From NCBI RefSeq assembly GCF_003967355.1, contig NZ_BIFH01000016.1, forward strand, positions 186,001 through 250,000: DNA of 64,000 bases. The letters are read 5' to 3'. This stretch comes from Embleya hyalina. Its GTDB lineage: Bacteria > Actinomycetota > Actinomycetes > Streptomycetales > Streptomycetaceae. Positions 45,956 to 55,197 of the stretch are shown here, piece by piece. The position numbers were made by a program, and so were the translations under genes. The first letter of the stretch is position 1; the number at the start of each line of letters is the position of its first letter. Below the pieces are notes generated by a model. It did no database searches. It saw nothing but the letters and a program-made list of their open reading frames with translations, and was not told where the DNA came from.

Positions 45956-48847
45956 ATGCTGGACCTCGCGCGCTGGGACTGGTCCCGGGACTGGCCCTAC
46001 CTGGCCGGAGCCCTTGTCGTGCTCGCGTCGGCCGTCCTGATCGAACGGGCACGCCGCCGGGCCGTCGCCGAGCGGGCCAGGGTCGCCGCGCTGCCCGAAG
46101 AGGCCCGGAAGGCGCTGGAGAGCGACCGGGCCGCGACCCGGGATCGGCGCGGCCGGCGGGTCGAGGACCTGCTGACGGCGGGTGTCGCGGCCGCCGCGGC
46201 GGGTCTGTCGGCGGCTCAGCTGGGCAAGTTCGGTCGGGACGTCATGGGCCTGACCGGGCCGTGGGCGTATCTGCCCTTCGTCGCGCTGGACTTCGCCGCG
46301 GTGGTCTGCGCGTTGCGGGCCCGGCGGCGGGCCTCGCGGGGTGCGGCGGCGGGGTTGTCCGGGGCGCTGGTGTGGGTCCTGGCGCTGTTGTCGGCGTCGA
46401 TGTCGGCCAGCGAGGGGGCCGGCCTCGGCGAGATGTTCGCGTTGGGCATCTGGGCGCCGATCGCGGCGGTGTTGTGGGAGTTGGGCCTGGCCGAGGAGCG
46501 CCACGCCCGGACCGCGCGGGCCGACCGTCGGGTGGGCTGGATCCGCTGGTTGCACCCGATCGAGCGGGTCCTGGTCCTGGCGGAACTGGCGAGCGACGAA
46601 CACCTCGGCGCGGCCGACGCGACCGAGCGGGTCCGGGAGCGGCGTGCCGCGCGAGCGCTGTACCGGCTGCGCCAGGCCACGGAGGCCAGGGACGCGCGTG
46701 CCGGAACGGGTGGGGCGTCGGCGCGGTCGGTACGCGGGATCGACCGCCGGTATCGCCGCGCCGAGGCGTTCGCCCAACGCACCGCGTCCCGGGTGCGGTT
46801 GGCCGACGCGGAGGTGGAGGCCGCGGTGCTTCCCCAGCTCCGAGTCCTGGTCGACGTCGGCCGGTTGGCCACGATGACGTGGCCCGCGCCGGGGGCCGCC
46901 GACCCGCGAGTGGGTGAGGCCGCGCCGACGCCGAGGATGCCCCGGCCACGTGTGGGCGACACGGACGCGGGCGCGGGTACGAGTGCGGGCGTCGGCGCGG
47001 GCGCGGTGCCGCCGAACGGTGACGGCCGGCACGACGATCTCGGCCACGGATCGGCGGTGGTGACCGCAGGCGGGCCCTTTCGTCACGAGGTAGGCGACGA
47101 TCGGTGGCGCGTCGGGGCGGTGGCGGTGGCGGGGCCGGGTCGGCTGCGTCGGGAGGGCGGGATGTACGCCTCGTTGGATAGCGGACATCCGGACATGGGA
47201 CATCCGGACGCCGGACATCCGGACGCCGGCGCATCCACGGGCGTTGCTGTGTCCGGTGTCGTGGGTGGCTCGGACGTTCGTGGCGTGGCGTCGCGAGGCG
47301 ATGCGCATGTACCTCGCGAAGTGCCTGCGGGCGGGGCGACCGCCTCGGGCATACACGGGCGGTTGGCGGGTCTGCCGGGGGAGGTGGATGACCGGATGCC
47401 GGTGCCCAGTGTCGTGGTGTCCGGTATCGCGGTGTCCGGTGGTGTGTCCGACGAGGTGTCCGCCGGTCGTGTGGCCGGTCGTGTGGCCGCTTCGGACATG
47501 CGCAGGCGGCCGACGGGCGTCGCCGATGTCGTGGTGCCGAGTGCCGGGTACGAGGTCGCCGGCCATGACGCGCCCGCCGGCCGAGCGATCACGCCGGACA
47601 TCCACCGGCAGCCGGCCGACGCCGACGACGACGCGGCGGTGCGCGACGCCCCGATGGCCGAGTGGCTGGGGGCGGATGTCATGGTTTCCGGGGGTGTCGT
47701 GTCGGGCGGCTTCGTGCCGGACGGCCTTGTGTCCGGCGGTCTCGTGTCCGGCGGTCTCGTGTCCGGTGCAGCCGATACGCGTCGTGATGTGGTGACGGGA
47801 TGGCCGACGGACGGGGAGGGCGGCCACGGCGTGTCCGGTACGCCGCATGGTGCGTCGGACATTCGCCGGCCGCCGGCGGGTGGCGGGCCGGTGTCCGCGT
47901 GGCCGGAGGAGGCGGGTGGCCAAGTGCCGGTGTCCGGTGCGGCCGATGCCGATGCCGATGCTGTTGTCGTGTCGCCCGGCGGTGTCGGGGCGCGGCGCCA
48001 CGTGGTGGCGGATTGGCCGGAGGGTACGGAAGTTCGCCGAGGCGGAGCCGGCGCCGGTGGGCTGCGGGACGCGACGGTCGCATGGGCGGAGGCAGCCGGA
48101 GGTGGTCGGGACGGGGGCGTCGTGTCGCCGGATCCGTCGGTCGGTGCCACCAAGGGCGCCGGGTCGCGGGGGGCTTCGCGGGCGCCTGCGGAGGGGGATT
48201 TGCATCACCATACGTCGGCCGCCATCGCGGCCGATGTCACGGACATGCGTCACCGGGGTGCGGCCGGAGCACCGGGTGAGGCGCATTCGCCCCGCGACGA
48301 CGCGAGCGCGGTTCGGGGGCGGCGTGGCGCCGACACGGCCCCGCGTTCCGACGCGCGCCGTGGGTCGACGCGCGCCGACGCCGCCCGGGACGCCGACTCC
48401 GACACGGCGCGCCGCCGGGCCGCGACGCGGCCGACGGTGTCGGACGTGGCCCCGGCCGACGTACCGTTGCCGAACACGATCTCCGAACAACGAGCGGCCG
48501 AGGGTACGGGGGCCAACCGCCGGAGCGCCGTTGCCGTTGCCGATGTCGACGCGGCGCCCTCGGACAACGCGTCCCCCGCCGTCGAGGCGCCGCCCGCCTA
48601 CGACTTCCCGCGCCAGGGCCACGCCGTCGACGGCACCCCGCTCACCAGCGCCGCACGTCGCGACCCCCGGATCCTCGGACTGGTTGCCCTCCTGGCCGCC
48701 GAAGCCGACGTGACCGGCGCCGAGGTCGGCCGCCGCCTCGGCGTCAGCAGCCGAACCGGCCAACGCCTCCTCGGCCTGGCCCAGGACGAACTCGACGCCC
48801 GCCGCAACCACGCCGACGACCCCGAACTCGGCGACGCCGGAATCTGA
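45956..48847 (+). CDS. DUF2637 membrane protein with a C-terminal HTH
   Basis: This 963-aa protein starts with a membrane module like DUF2637/SpdB proteins of actinobacterial plasmids: WPYLAGALVVLASAVLIERA, AAAGLSAAQLGKFGRDVMG with WAYLPFVALDFAAVVCALRA, and SGALVWVLALLSASMSASEG with MFALGIWAPIAAVLWELGLA. Then follows an Arg-rich helix and a ~600-residue low-complexity, Gly/Ala/Val/Asp-rich region with short repeats (GHPDMGHPDAGHPDAG; SGGLVSGGLVSG). The last 80 residues are a helix-turn-helix: RDPRILGLVALLAAEADVTG, EVGRRLGVSSRTGQRLLGLA. Plasmid relatives take part in spread or replication control. ATG 45956 follows GAAGGAG at 11 nt. The very long linker is odd. Confidence 0.75.
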   Translation: MLDLARWDWSRDWPYLAGALVVLASAVLIERARRRAVAERARVAALPEEARKALESDRAATRDRRGRRVEDLLTAGVAAAAAGLSAAQLGKFGRDVMGLTGPWAYLPFVALDFAAVVCALRARRRASRGAAAGLSGALVWVLALLSASMSASEGAGLGEMFALGIWAPIAAVLWELGLAEERHARTARADRRVGWIRWLHPIERVLVLAELASDEHLGAADATERVRERRAARALYRLRQATEARDARAGTGGASARSVRGIDRRYRRAEAFAQRTASRVRLADAEVEAAVLPQLRVLVDVGRLATMTWPAPGAADPRVGEAAPTPRMPRPRVGDTDAGAGTSAGVGAGAVPPNGDGRHDDLGHGSAVVTAGGPFRHEVGDDRWRVGAVAVAGPGRLRREGGMYASLDSGHPDMGHPDAGHPDAGASTGVAVSGVVGGSDVRGVASRGDAHVPREVPAGGATASGIHGRLAGLPGEVDDRMPVPSVVVSGIAVSGGVSDEVSAGRVAGRVAASDMRRRPTGVADVVVPSAGYEVAGHDAPAGRAITPDIHRQPADADDDAAVRDAPMAEWLGADVMVSGGVVSGGFVPDGLVSGGLVSGGLVSGAADTRRDVVTGWPTDGEGGHGVSGTPHGASDIRRPPAGGGPVSAWPEEAGGQVPVSGAADADADAVVVSPGGVGARRHVVADWPEGTEVRRGGAGAGGLRDATVAWAEAAGGGRDGGVVSPDPSVGATKGAGSRGASRAPAEGDLHHHTSAAIAADVTDMRHRGAAGAPGEAHSPRDDASAVRGRRGADTAPRSDARRGSTRADAARDADSDTARRRAATRPTVSDVAPADVPLPNTISEQRAAEGTGANRRSAVAVADVDAAPSDNASPAVEAPPAYDFPRQGHAVDGTPLTSAARRDPRILGLVALLAAEADVTGAEVGRRLGVSSRTGQRLLGLAQDELDARRNHADDPELGDAGI

Positions 48848-49425
48848 CACGCGTCCGACGGCGAGGCGATGGCGGCCCGTTGTCGGTTGTGCGCCGAGGT
48901 CGTGCCCTTGAGGTGCGGCGCGCTTGAGCGGTGATGGGAGCGAGCTGAATCGCAGCGGGGTGAAGTGGCTTGGCAGGCTGGGTGTGCCCGGGTCGTCAGG
49001 GGTGGGGGGCGCGTCAGGATCGTGCGTTGGGGGAGGGCCCTGCGTCGCGGCGGAGCGGGTGGCTTGTTGGGGTGGGGCGTTGCGGTGGGGTGGAGCCTGA
49101 GCCATGGCGGAGCGGGTGGCTTGGCAGGGGCGGGTGTTGATGCGTGTTGGTGCCCGAGCGGTCAGGGGTGGGCGGCTCGTCAGGATCGCGCGTTGGGGGC
49201 CGGTCGAGTCGCGGCGGAGTGGGTGGCTGTGGGGTGTTGCTGTTGGGCAGGGCCTGAGTCGCGACGGAGCGGGTCGCTTGCCAGGGGCGCGCGTTGTCGT
49301 GGGATGGGTCCGAGTGGCATGGGGGGCGGGTGGCTTGCCGGAGGCGGGTGTCGTGGTCGCGGGGGGCTGAGGGGCAGGTTGGGCGGGTCGGGGTGGCCGG
49401 GGTCGTGGGTGCGGCGGTGCTTTTT
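48848..49425. other. Gap with imperfect G-rich repeats
   Basis: Units such as GCGGAGCGGGTGGCTTG recur near 49053, 49106 and 49277, in a strongly G-biased plus strand without a plausible gene. The repeats have unequal spacing (about 50-170 bp) and look decayed. Confidence 0.5.
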
Positions 49426-49600
49426 ATTGGGCGCTCCGCGCCGGCTCGCGAGGGACCGCTTTTTCTTTCCCCCGCTTCGCTCCTCCAAGAAAAAGCGGCC
49501 CCTCGCTCGGGGCCGTGCGCCCCTCCGCTTCGCTCCGGGTCACCCGACCCAAGTTCTGCGGCTCCGCCGCTCTCCGCGCTGCGCGCGTCGATCGCGTGGG
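49426..49600. repeat. Cluster of short hairpins
   Basis: Contains several back-to-back inverted repeats: GGCGC-TCC-GCGCC, CCGCTTTTTCTT paired with AAGAAAAAGCGG (49456-49467 and 49487-49498), CGGCCCC paired with GGGGCCG, GCTTCGC-type loops and GCGGC-TCC-GCCGC. On the other strand several have loops of the GGA or GAA type closed by C and G, as in actinobacterial linear-replicon ends. No gene lies here. Similar motifs also occur as ordinary intergenic repeats. Confidence 0.55.
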
Positions 49601-49899
49601 TGGCCAGGGGCGTGGGCGCTGACGCGCCTGGGGGTGGGTGGCTCGGAGGTGTCCGAGTCGGGGGTGGGGCCTGGGAGTGTGGCGGCGTCGCGTCGGTGCG
49701 GTCGATCCGTGGCCGCTTTGCTCGGGTGCTGGCGTGCCAGGGTCGGGTCGGTGCGGTGCCTGTTGTCGGCGGCCTGGTGCGCGGGTAGCGGGCACGAGCA
49801 TGCGTACCAGGTTGGATGTATCGTCCCTGGTCCCGATGCCGGACTTGGGTGTCGGTTCGATGCCGAGGTCGGGGGCGTGCGTATGGGTGAGGTCGGGTG

Positions 49900-50358
49900 A
49901 TGCATACGGCGCGAAGGGTTGTTGTGGGGCTCACGGTCACGGCCGCGATGCTGGTCGGCGCGTGTGGTGTCGGAGACGGTGACGACAAGGACGAACAGGC
50001 GGCGCACCGTTGTGAACCGACGCGTTCCGTCACAGCCGATCTGTTGGCGGTGTTTCCGCAGTTGGGCCCGTTGACCTCCGCCGAGTGGTGTGTCCGGGCC
50101 ATGGGTACGCCCGACACGGCGCGTGTGACGGTGCCGGGGCCGCACGACTGGGGCTACTACGGGGTCGTTCATCTCGCGGACACCGTCGCAGCGGAAGGGT
50201 GGGGGCAGTGGCGGGCGATCGACGGGCCGCCGATGGCGGATCTGCCGAGCGCTTTGCGTTCGCTCGTACTCGAACATGGCCGGTGGTCGTACAACGGGGT
50301 GGGTGCCTACTTGGATCGTGCCTCCGCGACGATCGTCCTGAGCGGGGCGTCCGGATGA
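49900..50358 (+). CDS. Secreted lipoprotein, unknown function
   Basis: This ~152-aa protein starts MHTARRVVVGLTVTAAMLVGAC; the lipobox LVGAC around residue 20 predicts a lipidated, membrane-anchored protein. The mature part contains SVTADLLAVFPQLGPLTSAEWC, then AVRAMGTPD and WSYNGVGAYLDRASATIVL, acidic and with Cys residues that may form a disulfide. I do not recognise the family. GTG 49897 or ATG 49900 both fit. It lies between the hairpin cluster and the SDR gene. Confidence 0.65.
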   Translation: MHTARRVVVGLTVTAAMLVGACGVGDGDDKDEQAAHRCEPTRSVTADLLAVFPQLGPLTSAEWCVRAMGTPDTARVTVPGPHDWGYYGVVHLADTVAAEGWGQWRAIDGPPMADLPSALRSLVLEHGRWSYNGVGAYLDRASATIVLSGASG

Positions 50359-50717
50359 CGGCTCGGCTTCCGAGGTTCTGACGAGGGCGTTCGCGTATCG
50401 GTGGGTGGAGGGACCGGTGGCGAAGCCGAGGCAGGCATCGTGGGTGTCGTCGTGCCCTCCCCTTGGGTCGCCCGCGCTTTCCTTGTTCGGGCCTTCCCTT
50501 GTCTCGGCCTTCCTTCTCTTGTTTCGCTTCCCTTGTTCGTCCCGCCATGGACGTGCGGGTTACCGGGTCCGTGAGGTTCTTCGTGTTGGGCGACGGGTGG
50601 GGAAATGGGTCTGGTTTCCCCAACTTGGCTGTGGCACGATCCCTCACCTCTGGTCGTGGGTGCGTTGTCGTGCCCTTTCGATCCGTCTTCCGAATCCTCG
50701 TCCGATGGAGTGAACGC
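50359..50717. other. Gap with CTT/TTG-rich repeats before the SDR gene
   Basis: A pyrimidine-rich stretch of CCTTCCCTTGTCTCGG and CTTCCCTTGTTCG type units at about 50450-50545, then a plain intergenic region. I see no gene. It may contain the promoter of the SDR gene. Confidence 0.45.
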
Positions 50718-51488
50718 ATGTCGATAGCCCATGTGTCCGGCCGGTTCGACGGTAAGACCGCAGTGGTTACCGGAGCCGGGTCGGGGGTCGGGCGGGCCAC
50801 CACGTTGCGGTTGGCGGCGGAGGGGGCCGACGTGTTCGCGCTGGACATCGCGGCGGCGTCGTTGGCCGAGACCGCCGAGGCGGCGGTCGGGCTTGCGGGC
50901 AAGGTGGCCACTCGGGTCACCGACGTGGCGGTACGGGACGAGTGTTTCGCCGCGGTGGCGGCGGCCGTGGCCGAGTTCGGTGGGATCGACGTGCTGGGCA
51001 ACGTGGCCGGCATCGCGCGGGCCGAGCACGTGCTGGAGGTCACCGAGGCGGACTACCGGCGGATGATGGGCGTCAACATCGACGGCTACTTCTTCATGTG
51101 CCAGGCGGCCATCCCGCACCTGCTCGAACGGTCCGGCAACGTGGTCAACATCGCGTCCAACGCCGGGGTGATGGGCCTGGCGTACGGCGTCGTCTACACC
51201 ATGAGCAAAGGCGCCGTGGTCCAGCTGACCCGGTCGCTGGCCTGGGAGTTCGCCAAGCAGCCGCTGCGGGTGAACGCGATCGCGCCGGGCGGTATCGACA
51301 CGAACCTGGTGGCCAACTACCAGATGCCCGCGGACGTGGACTGGGACCTGGTCGGCCGCGCCATGACGCCCCGCCCGATGGCGCAGCCGGAGGACATCGC
51401 GGCGATGTTCTCGTACGTCGCCTCCGAGGAGGCCCGGAACGTACACGGCGCGATCCTGCACAACGACAGCGGTCTGACCGCCGGTTGA
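50718..51488 (+). CDS. SDR-family oxidoreductase
   Basis: This 256-aa protein has a classical SDR layout: FDGKTAVVTGAGSGVGRATTLRLA (TGxxxGxG), VFALDIAAASLAET with Asp at the end of the second strand, suggesting NAD, VLGNVAGIAR (NAG motif variant), NIDGYFFMCQAAIPHL, NVVNIASNAGVMGLAYGVVYTMSKGA with Ser, Tyr and Lys of the catalytic set, and PLRVNAIAPGGIDTNL. Such enzymes reduce or oxidise hydroxyl groups of varied substrates. The ATG has only a weak GGAG upstream. Convergent with the LysR gene downstream. No pathway context. Confidence 0.9.
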   Translation: MSIAHVSGRFDGKTAVVTGAGSGVGRATTLRLAAEGADVFALDIAAASLAETAEAAVGLAGKVATRVTDVAVRDECFAAVAAAVAEFGGIDVLGNVAGIARAEHVLEVTEADYRRMMGVNIDGYFFMCQAAIPHLLERSGNVVNIASNAGVMGLAYGVVYTMSKGAVVQLTRSLAWEFAKQPLRVNAIAPGGIDTNLVANYQMPADVDWDLVGRAMTPRPMAQPEDIAAMFSYVASEEARNVHGAILHNDSGLTAG

Positions 51489-51510
51489 CCCAGCTGGACG
51501 ACGAGGAACG

Positions 51511-51580
51511 GCGCAGGATGGCGCAGGACGACGTGGGATGACGTGGGATGACGTGAGATGACGTGCGATGACGTGGGACG
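51511..51580. repeat. 10-bp tandem repeats after the SDR gene
   Basis: GCGCAGGATG twice, then ACGTGGGATG five times with small changes. The array lies between the SDR stop (51488) and the LysR stop (51712) and is probably a slippage product. Confidence 0.7.
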
Positions 51581-51711
51581 AGTCGACTCGATTCGGCATT
51601 GGGCGACTCGGGGGACGGTTCGACTCGACACCGGACGACACTGCTGCGACACCGCACCACACCGCTCACGGCGCCGAGGCCCCGCGCTCCCGCCCCTCCT
51701 GCGCGGGGGCC

Positions 51712-52638
51712 TCACCCGCCGCCTCCCACCGACGTGTGCTCGCCCAACACCCCCCGCAGCCGCCCCAGCAACTCCCGCGCCGCCGGCCCGTTCGGGCCGG
51801 CCGTCTGCCACGCCAGTGCGATCCGGCCCCGGGCGCGCGGCCGGATCAGTTCCAGCGTGCGCAGTCCGGCGGCCGCCGCCGCGTCCGGGGGCAGGGCCGG
51901 TACCACCGCAACGCCCAGGCCCCGCGCGGCCAGTTGGGTGAGCAGCAGCGGGGCGGCGGCCTCGAACGCGATTCGCGGCCGGAATCCCGCCTCCGTGCAC
52001 GCGCGTTCCAATACCCCGCGCAACCCGCTGCCGCGCGGCAGGCTGATCAGCGGCCGATCCCGGAGCGCGGCCAGGGGGAGGGTGGTCCGTCCCGGCGTCA
52101 GCAACGTGTCGCCCGGAGCCATCGCCGCGACCAGGGGTTCGTCCACCACGATCCGGAACGTCACCCCGGCCGGAGGCTCCGGATCCACCACGCCGACCAG
52201 CGCGATGTCCAACTCGCCCCGGAGCAGCGCGGTGAGCATCCGCTCCGACGTGTCCTCGGTCAGGGCTATCTCGACCCCGGGATGGTCCTCATGGAAGCCG
52301 GCCAGGATCGAGGCCACGTCGAACTCGTGGGTGGCGGCGCCGGAGACCAGGCCGAGCGTCACCCGGCCGCGCAACAGGCCGGTGTACTCGTCCACGGTGT
52401 GCCGAACCCCCTCGATCGCGGCCAGTGCGGCCCGCGCGTAGGGGAGGACGGCCAGGCCGACCGCGGTGGGTGTCACGGTGCGGCCGGAACGGTCGAGCAG
52501 GGGTTGGCCGAGTTCGCGTTCGAGTCGGCGGATCTGCGCGCTCAGGCCGGGCTGCGCGAGGTGCAGTCGGGCCGCGGCGCGGGTGAAGTTGGCCTCCTCG
52601 ACGACGGCGACGAAGTATTGCAGCTGCCTGAGTTCCAT
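51712..52638 (-). CDS. LysR-family transcriptional regulator
   Basis: This 308-aa protein has the LysR layout: winged-helix N-terminus (MELRQLQYFVAVVEEANFTRAAARLHLAQPGLSAQIRRLERELGQPLLDRSGRTVTPTAVG) and an effector-binding domain with RVTLGLVSGAATHEFDVASIL, EIALTEDTSERMLTALLRGELDIALVG and GLGVAVVPALPPD. The HTH is canonical. It is divergent from a maleylpyruvate-isomerase-type gene (start 52710), its likely target. Effector unknown. Confidence 0.92.
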   Translation of the reverse strand: MELRQLQYFVAVVEEANFTRAAARLHLAQPGLSAQIRRLERELGQPLLDRSGRTVTPTAVGLAVLPYARAALAAIEGVRHTVDEYTGLLRGRVTLGLVSGAATHEFDVASILAGFHEDHPGVEIALTEDTSERMLTALLRGELDIALVGVVDPEPPAGVTFRIVVDEPLVAAMAPGDTLLTPGRTTLPLAALRDRPLISLPRGSGLRGVLERACTEAGFRPRIAFEAAAPLLLTQLAARGLGVAVVPALPPDAAAAAGLRTLELIRPRARGRIALAWQTAGPNGPAARELLGRLRGVLGEHTSVGGGG

Positions 52639-52709
52639 AACCGATGATTCTAGATTCGAGACCGCATGGGTCTTGGACTTCTCGAAGGTGCCTCGACACG
52701 CTTGATCAC

Positions 52710-53438
52710 ATGGTCGACACCCGTGATACCCGTGATACCGGCGACACCCCCGATGCCCCCGGCATCTCCCACCCGTCGCGCGTGTCAGGCGGCAGCAGGC
52801 CCGCTTCGCCGACCTCCGTGGAGCTCGCGGTCGCCACCGCCGCCGAACGTCGGGATTTGGCCGCCGTGTTCGAGGGACTTTCCGTCGAGCAGTGGAACTC
52901 CCCGTCCCTGTGCGCGGGTTGGCGCGTGCGCGAAGTGGTTGCGCACATGTCGCTCGGCTTCCGCTGCTCGTTGCCCCGGCTCGGCTTGGAGGCGGTCAAG
53001 GCACGCGGGAGCCTCCACCGCATGACCGATCGCCGCGCCCGCGCCGACGCGGCCGCGTTGTCCACCGATGAACTGGTCGCGGCGCTGCGGGACAACGCCG
53101 AGCATCCGTGGAAGCCGCCGGGCGGTCCCACCTCGGCCCTGGGCCACGACGTGGTGCACGGCCTCGACGTCACCGTTGCCCTGGGGCTCGAGCGCCGGGT
53201 CCCGCAGGAGCGGCTGCGCCCGCTGCTGGATGCGATCGCTCCCCGAGGTCTCCGGTTCTTCAAGGCGAACCTGGCCGGTGTCCGGTTGTGTGCCGACGAC
53301 CTCGACTGGGCCTACGGGAGTGCCGCCGACGCCCCGCTGACCGGCGCCGGACAGGACCTCCTCCTCGTCGCCTTCGGCCGCCGGCTTCCGCCGGGCCGAC
53401 TTCGCGGCGAACACCGGGACCGCTTCACCGCGGCCTGA
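52710..53438 (+). CDS. Maleylpyruvate isomerase / mycothiol-dependent fold protein
   Basis: This ~242-aa protein has a repetitive Asp-Thr N-terminus (DTRDTRDTGDT) and then the DinB-like fold of the TIGR03083 actinobacterial maleylpyruvate isomerase family: RRDLAAVFEGLSVEQWNSPSLCAGWRVREVVAHMSLGF (C-x-G-W and R.V..H.), LSTDELVAALRDNAEHP, LGHDVVHGLDVTVALGL. The conserved Cys-Gly-Trp and two His residues are consistent with a mycothiol- or metal-dependent enzyme or stress protein. It is divergent from the LysR gene and probably controlled by it. Confidence 0.8.
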   Translation: MVDTRDTRDTGDTPDAPGISHPSRVSGGSRPASPTSVELAVATAAERRDLAAVFEGLSVEQWNSPSLCAGWRVREVVAHMSLGFRCSLPRLGLEAVKARGSLHRMTDRRARADAAALSTDELVAALRDNAEHPWKPPGGPTSALGHDVVHGLDVTVALGLERRVPQERLRPLLDAIAPRGLRFFKANLAGVRLCADDLDWAYGSAADAPLTGAGQDLLLVAFGRRLPPGRLRGEHRDRFTAA

Positions 53439-53735
53439 GACCCACCGAGACCCACCGAGACCCACTGATGCACCGCCTGAGATCCGTCGCCTACTCACCG
53501 TTCGCGCCACACCGCTCCCGCGACCTTGGCGGGCGCACGGCGGCGTGGGGCGGAGTTGCGACGGGCGGGGGAGGGGCGAAGAGTTGTTCTTGTCGATCCA
53601 TGTGCACCGTTCGACACATGTGCACCGTCCCGTGTGCACCGTCGAGGCCCAGGTCTCCGGTGTCCGCAGGCTGCCGACTCGGGGGCCGAGCCGACAACGG
53701 CACAGCAGCAACGTCCCCACTCGACTGGATTCGTC

Positions 53736-55004
53736 ATGTCCAAAACCGCCCGGCGACAGATATCCCGCATCGTCGGCACGTCCTGTCTGGCCGCCGCACT
53801 CGCGCTGCCGACCGCCGCCGCGGCCGCCGCGCCCCGGATCGCCTCGCCCGGCCAGGCCACGAGCCGCGTACCCGTCGACACCCCCGAACCGCCGAACACC
53901 CCGCAGGCGCCGGCGTACACCCCGCCCCCACCCGATACCCCGAACACGCCCAACGCGCCGAACACCCCGAATACGCCGAACTCCCCCAACGGCCCGAACC
54001 AGCCGAACACGCCGGGGACGGGGACACCCGGCGCCCCGGGTACCCCCTCGTCGGGGACGCCGGGCACACCCGGTCCGGGCGGTTCGTCGCGTCCACCGAA
54101 TCAGCTGCAGCAGGTCGCGCCGCCGCCGGATCCGAAGACGGACCCGGACGGCGCGAAGCGGGAGGTGGAGGCCGAGATCGACAAACTGGACGTCCCGCCG
54201 GATGTGAAGCAGAAGCTGAAGGAGGGGCTGAACACGGCGGTGAACGCGATCAAGAATTCGTCCACGTCCACGGAGGACCGGAACAGGTACGCGGAAGCCG
54301 TCTCGGCGATCAATCAAACGCTGAAGGCCATCCAGGATCCGACGACCTCGGTTCCGGACCGGCTGCTGTACACGAAGATCGTGCAGGGCGTGAACGAGGC
54401 GCTGCGGCGCAGCCAGGACCCGAAGTTGGCCGTGGGGGAGCGGGGCGATTATCTGAAGACCGCGCAGGGCGTGGCCCAGATCATGGTCCGGCTCCAGGAT
54501 CCGACCTTCCCGGCGACCGAGCGAGGCTTCGCCATCCAGGTCGTGACGCTGATCAGCGACGCGTTGCTCGCCTCCAAGGACCCGAAGACGGCGCCGAAGA
54601 AGCCGGTGGACCAGCAGCAGATCCGGAAGGTCCTGCAGGCGACCGCGACGGCGACCGCGCAGGCGACCGCGACGCTCCAGGACCCGAAGGCGTCGCCGCA
54701 GGCCAAGGACGCGGCCCGGCAGACTCTGGCCGCGCAGGCCAACGTGCTCCGGAATCCCAAGTATCTGGAGTTCCTCAACGAGGTGAAACGCTACAACCCG
54801 ACCGCGGAATGCCTCACGACGATCGAAACGCGCACCCGTCAGGCCGGCTGGCCGGACGGATCCCTCTGGGGTCTTGCCGACGACACGTGCAGCGACGCGT
54901 TGACCCAGGCCGTCGCCGACACCGGCAGCAAGTGGAACGCGCTGTTCACCTGCGTGCAGCAGAACGCGTTCTCGACCTGTCCGATGTACATTCCCAAGGA
55001 CTGA
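53736..55004 (+). CDS. Secreted protein with 27-residue helical repeats
   Basis: This ~422-aa protein has a Sec signal peptide (SRIVGTSCLAAALALPTAAAAA), a Pro/Asn-rich linker (TPNTPNAPNTPNTPNSPN), and then a helical domain. From about residue 185 four repeats of exactly 27 residues follow, each ending in QDPT or DPK: starting TSTEDRNRYAEAVSAINQTL, TSVPDRLLYTKIVQGVNEAL, LAVGERGDYLKTAQGVAQIM and FPATERGFAIQVVTLISDAL. A C-terminal domain has four Cys residues (CLTTIET, TCSDALTQ, CVQQ, TCPMY). I do not recognise a family; ALF-type secreted helical repeats are the nearest idea. It is probably cell-surface or extracellular. Confidence 0.7.
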   Translation: MSKTARRQISRIVGTSCLAAALALPTAAAAAAPRIASPGQATSRVPVDTPEPPNTPQAPAYTPPPPDTPNTPNAPNTPNTPNSPNGPNQPNTPGTGTPGAPGTPSSGTPGTPGPGGSSRPPNQLQQVAPPPDPKTDPDGAKREVEAEIDKLDVPPDVKQKLKEGLNTAVNAIKNSSTSTEDRNRYAEAVSAINQTLKAIQDPTTSVPDRLLYTKIVQGVNEALRRSQDPKLAVGERGDYLKTAQGVAQIMVRLQDPTFPATERGFAIQVVTLISDALLASKDPKTAPKKPVDQQQIRKVLQATATATAQATATLQDPKASPQAKDAARQTLAAQANVLRNPKYLEFLNEVKRYNPTAECLTTIETRTRQAGWPDGSLWGLADDTCSDALTQAVADTGSKWNALFTCVQQNAFSTCPMYIPKD

Positions 55005-55197
55005 TCGACACCCGAGCATCGACCGAGGCGGCTCTCCACGGCTCCGCCGGCTCCCGGCCGGCGGGGCCGTGCCGGTGTGCGGTGGCGACTCGGCGCCGGG
55101 TGCGGGAGGTTCGGCGCCCGACGCTCCGGGCCCGGAGCCCCCGTCGCCCGTCGCCCGCCGCCCCCGCTTCCGCCGGACAGGCCGTAGGCTCGACGAA

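Noticed and set aside
49426..49600. A confirmed telomere
   Set aside because: Small hairpins with GGA/GAA loops also occur in many intergenic regions of actinobacteria, and no telomere-associated genes (tap/tpg) are in the window.
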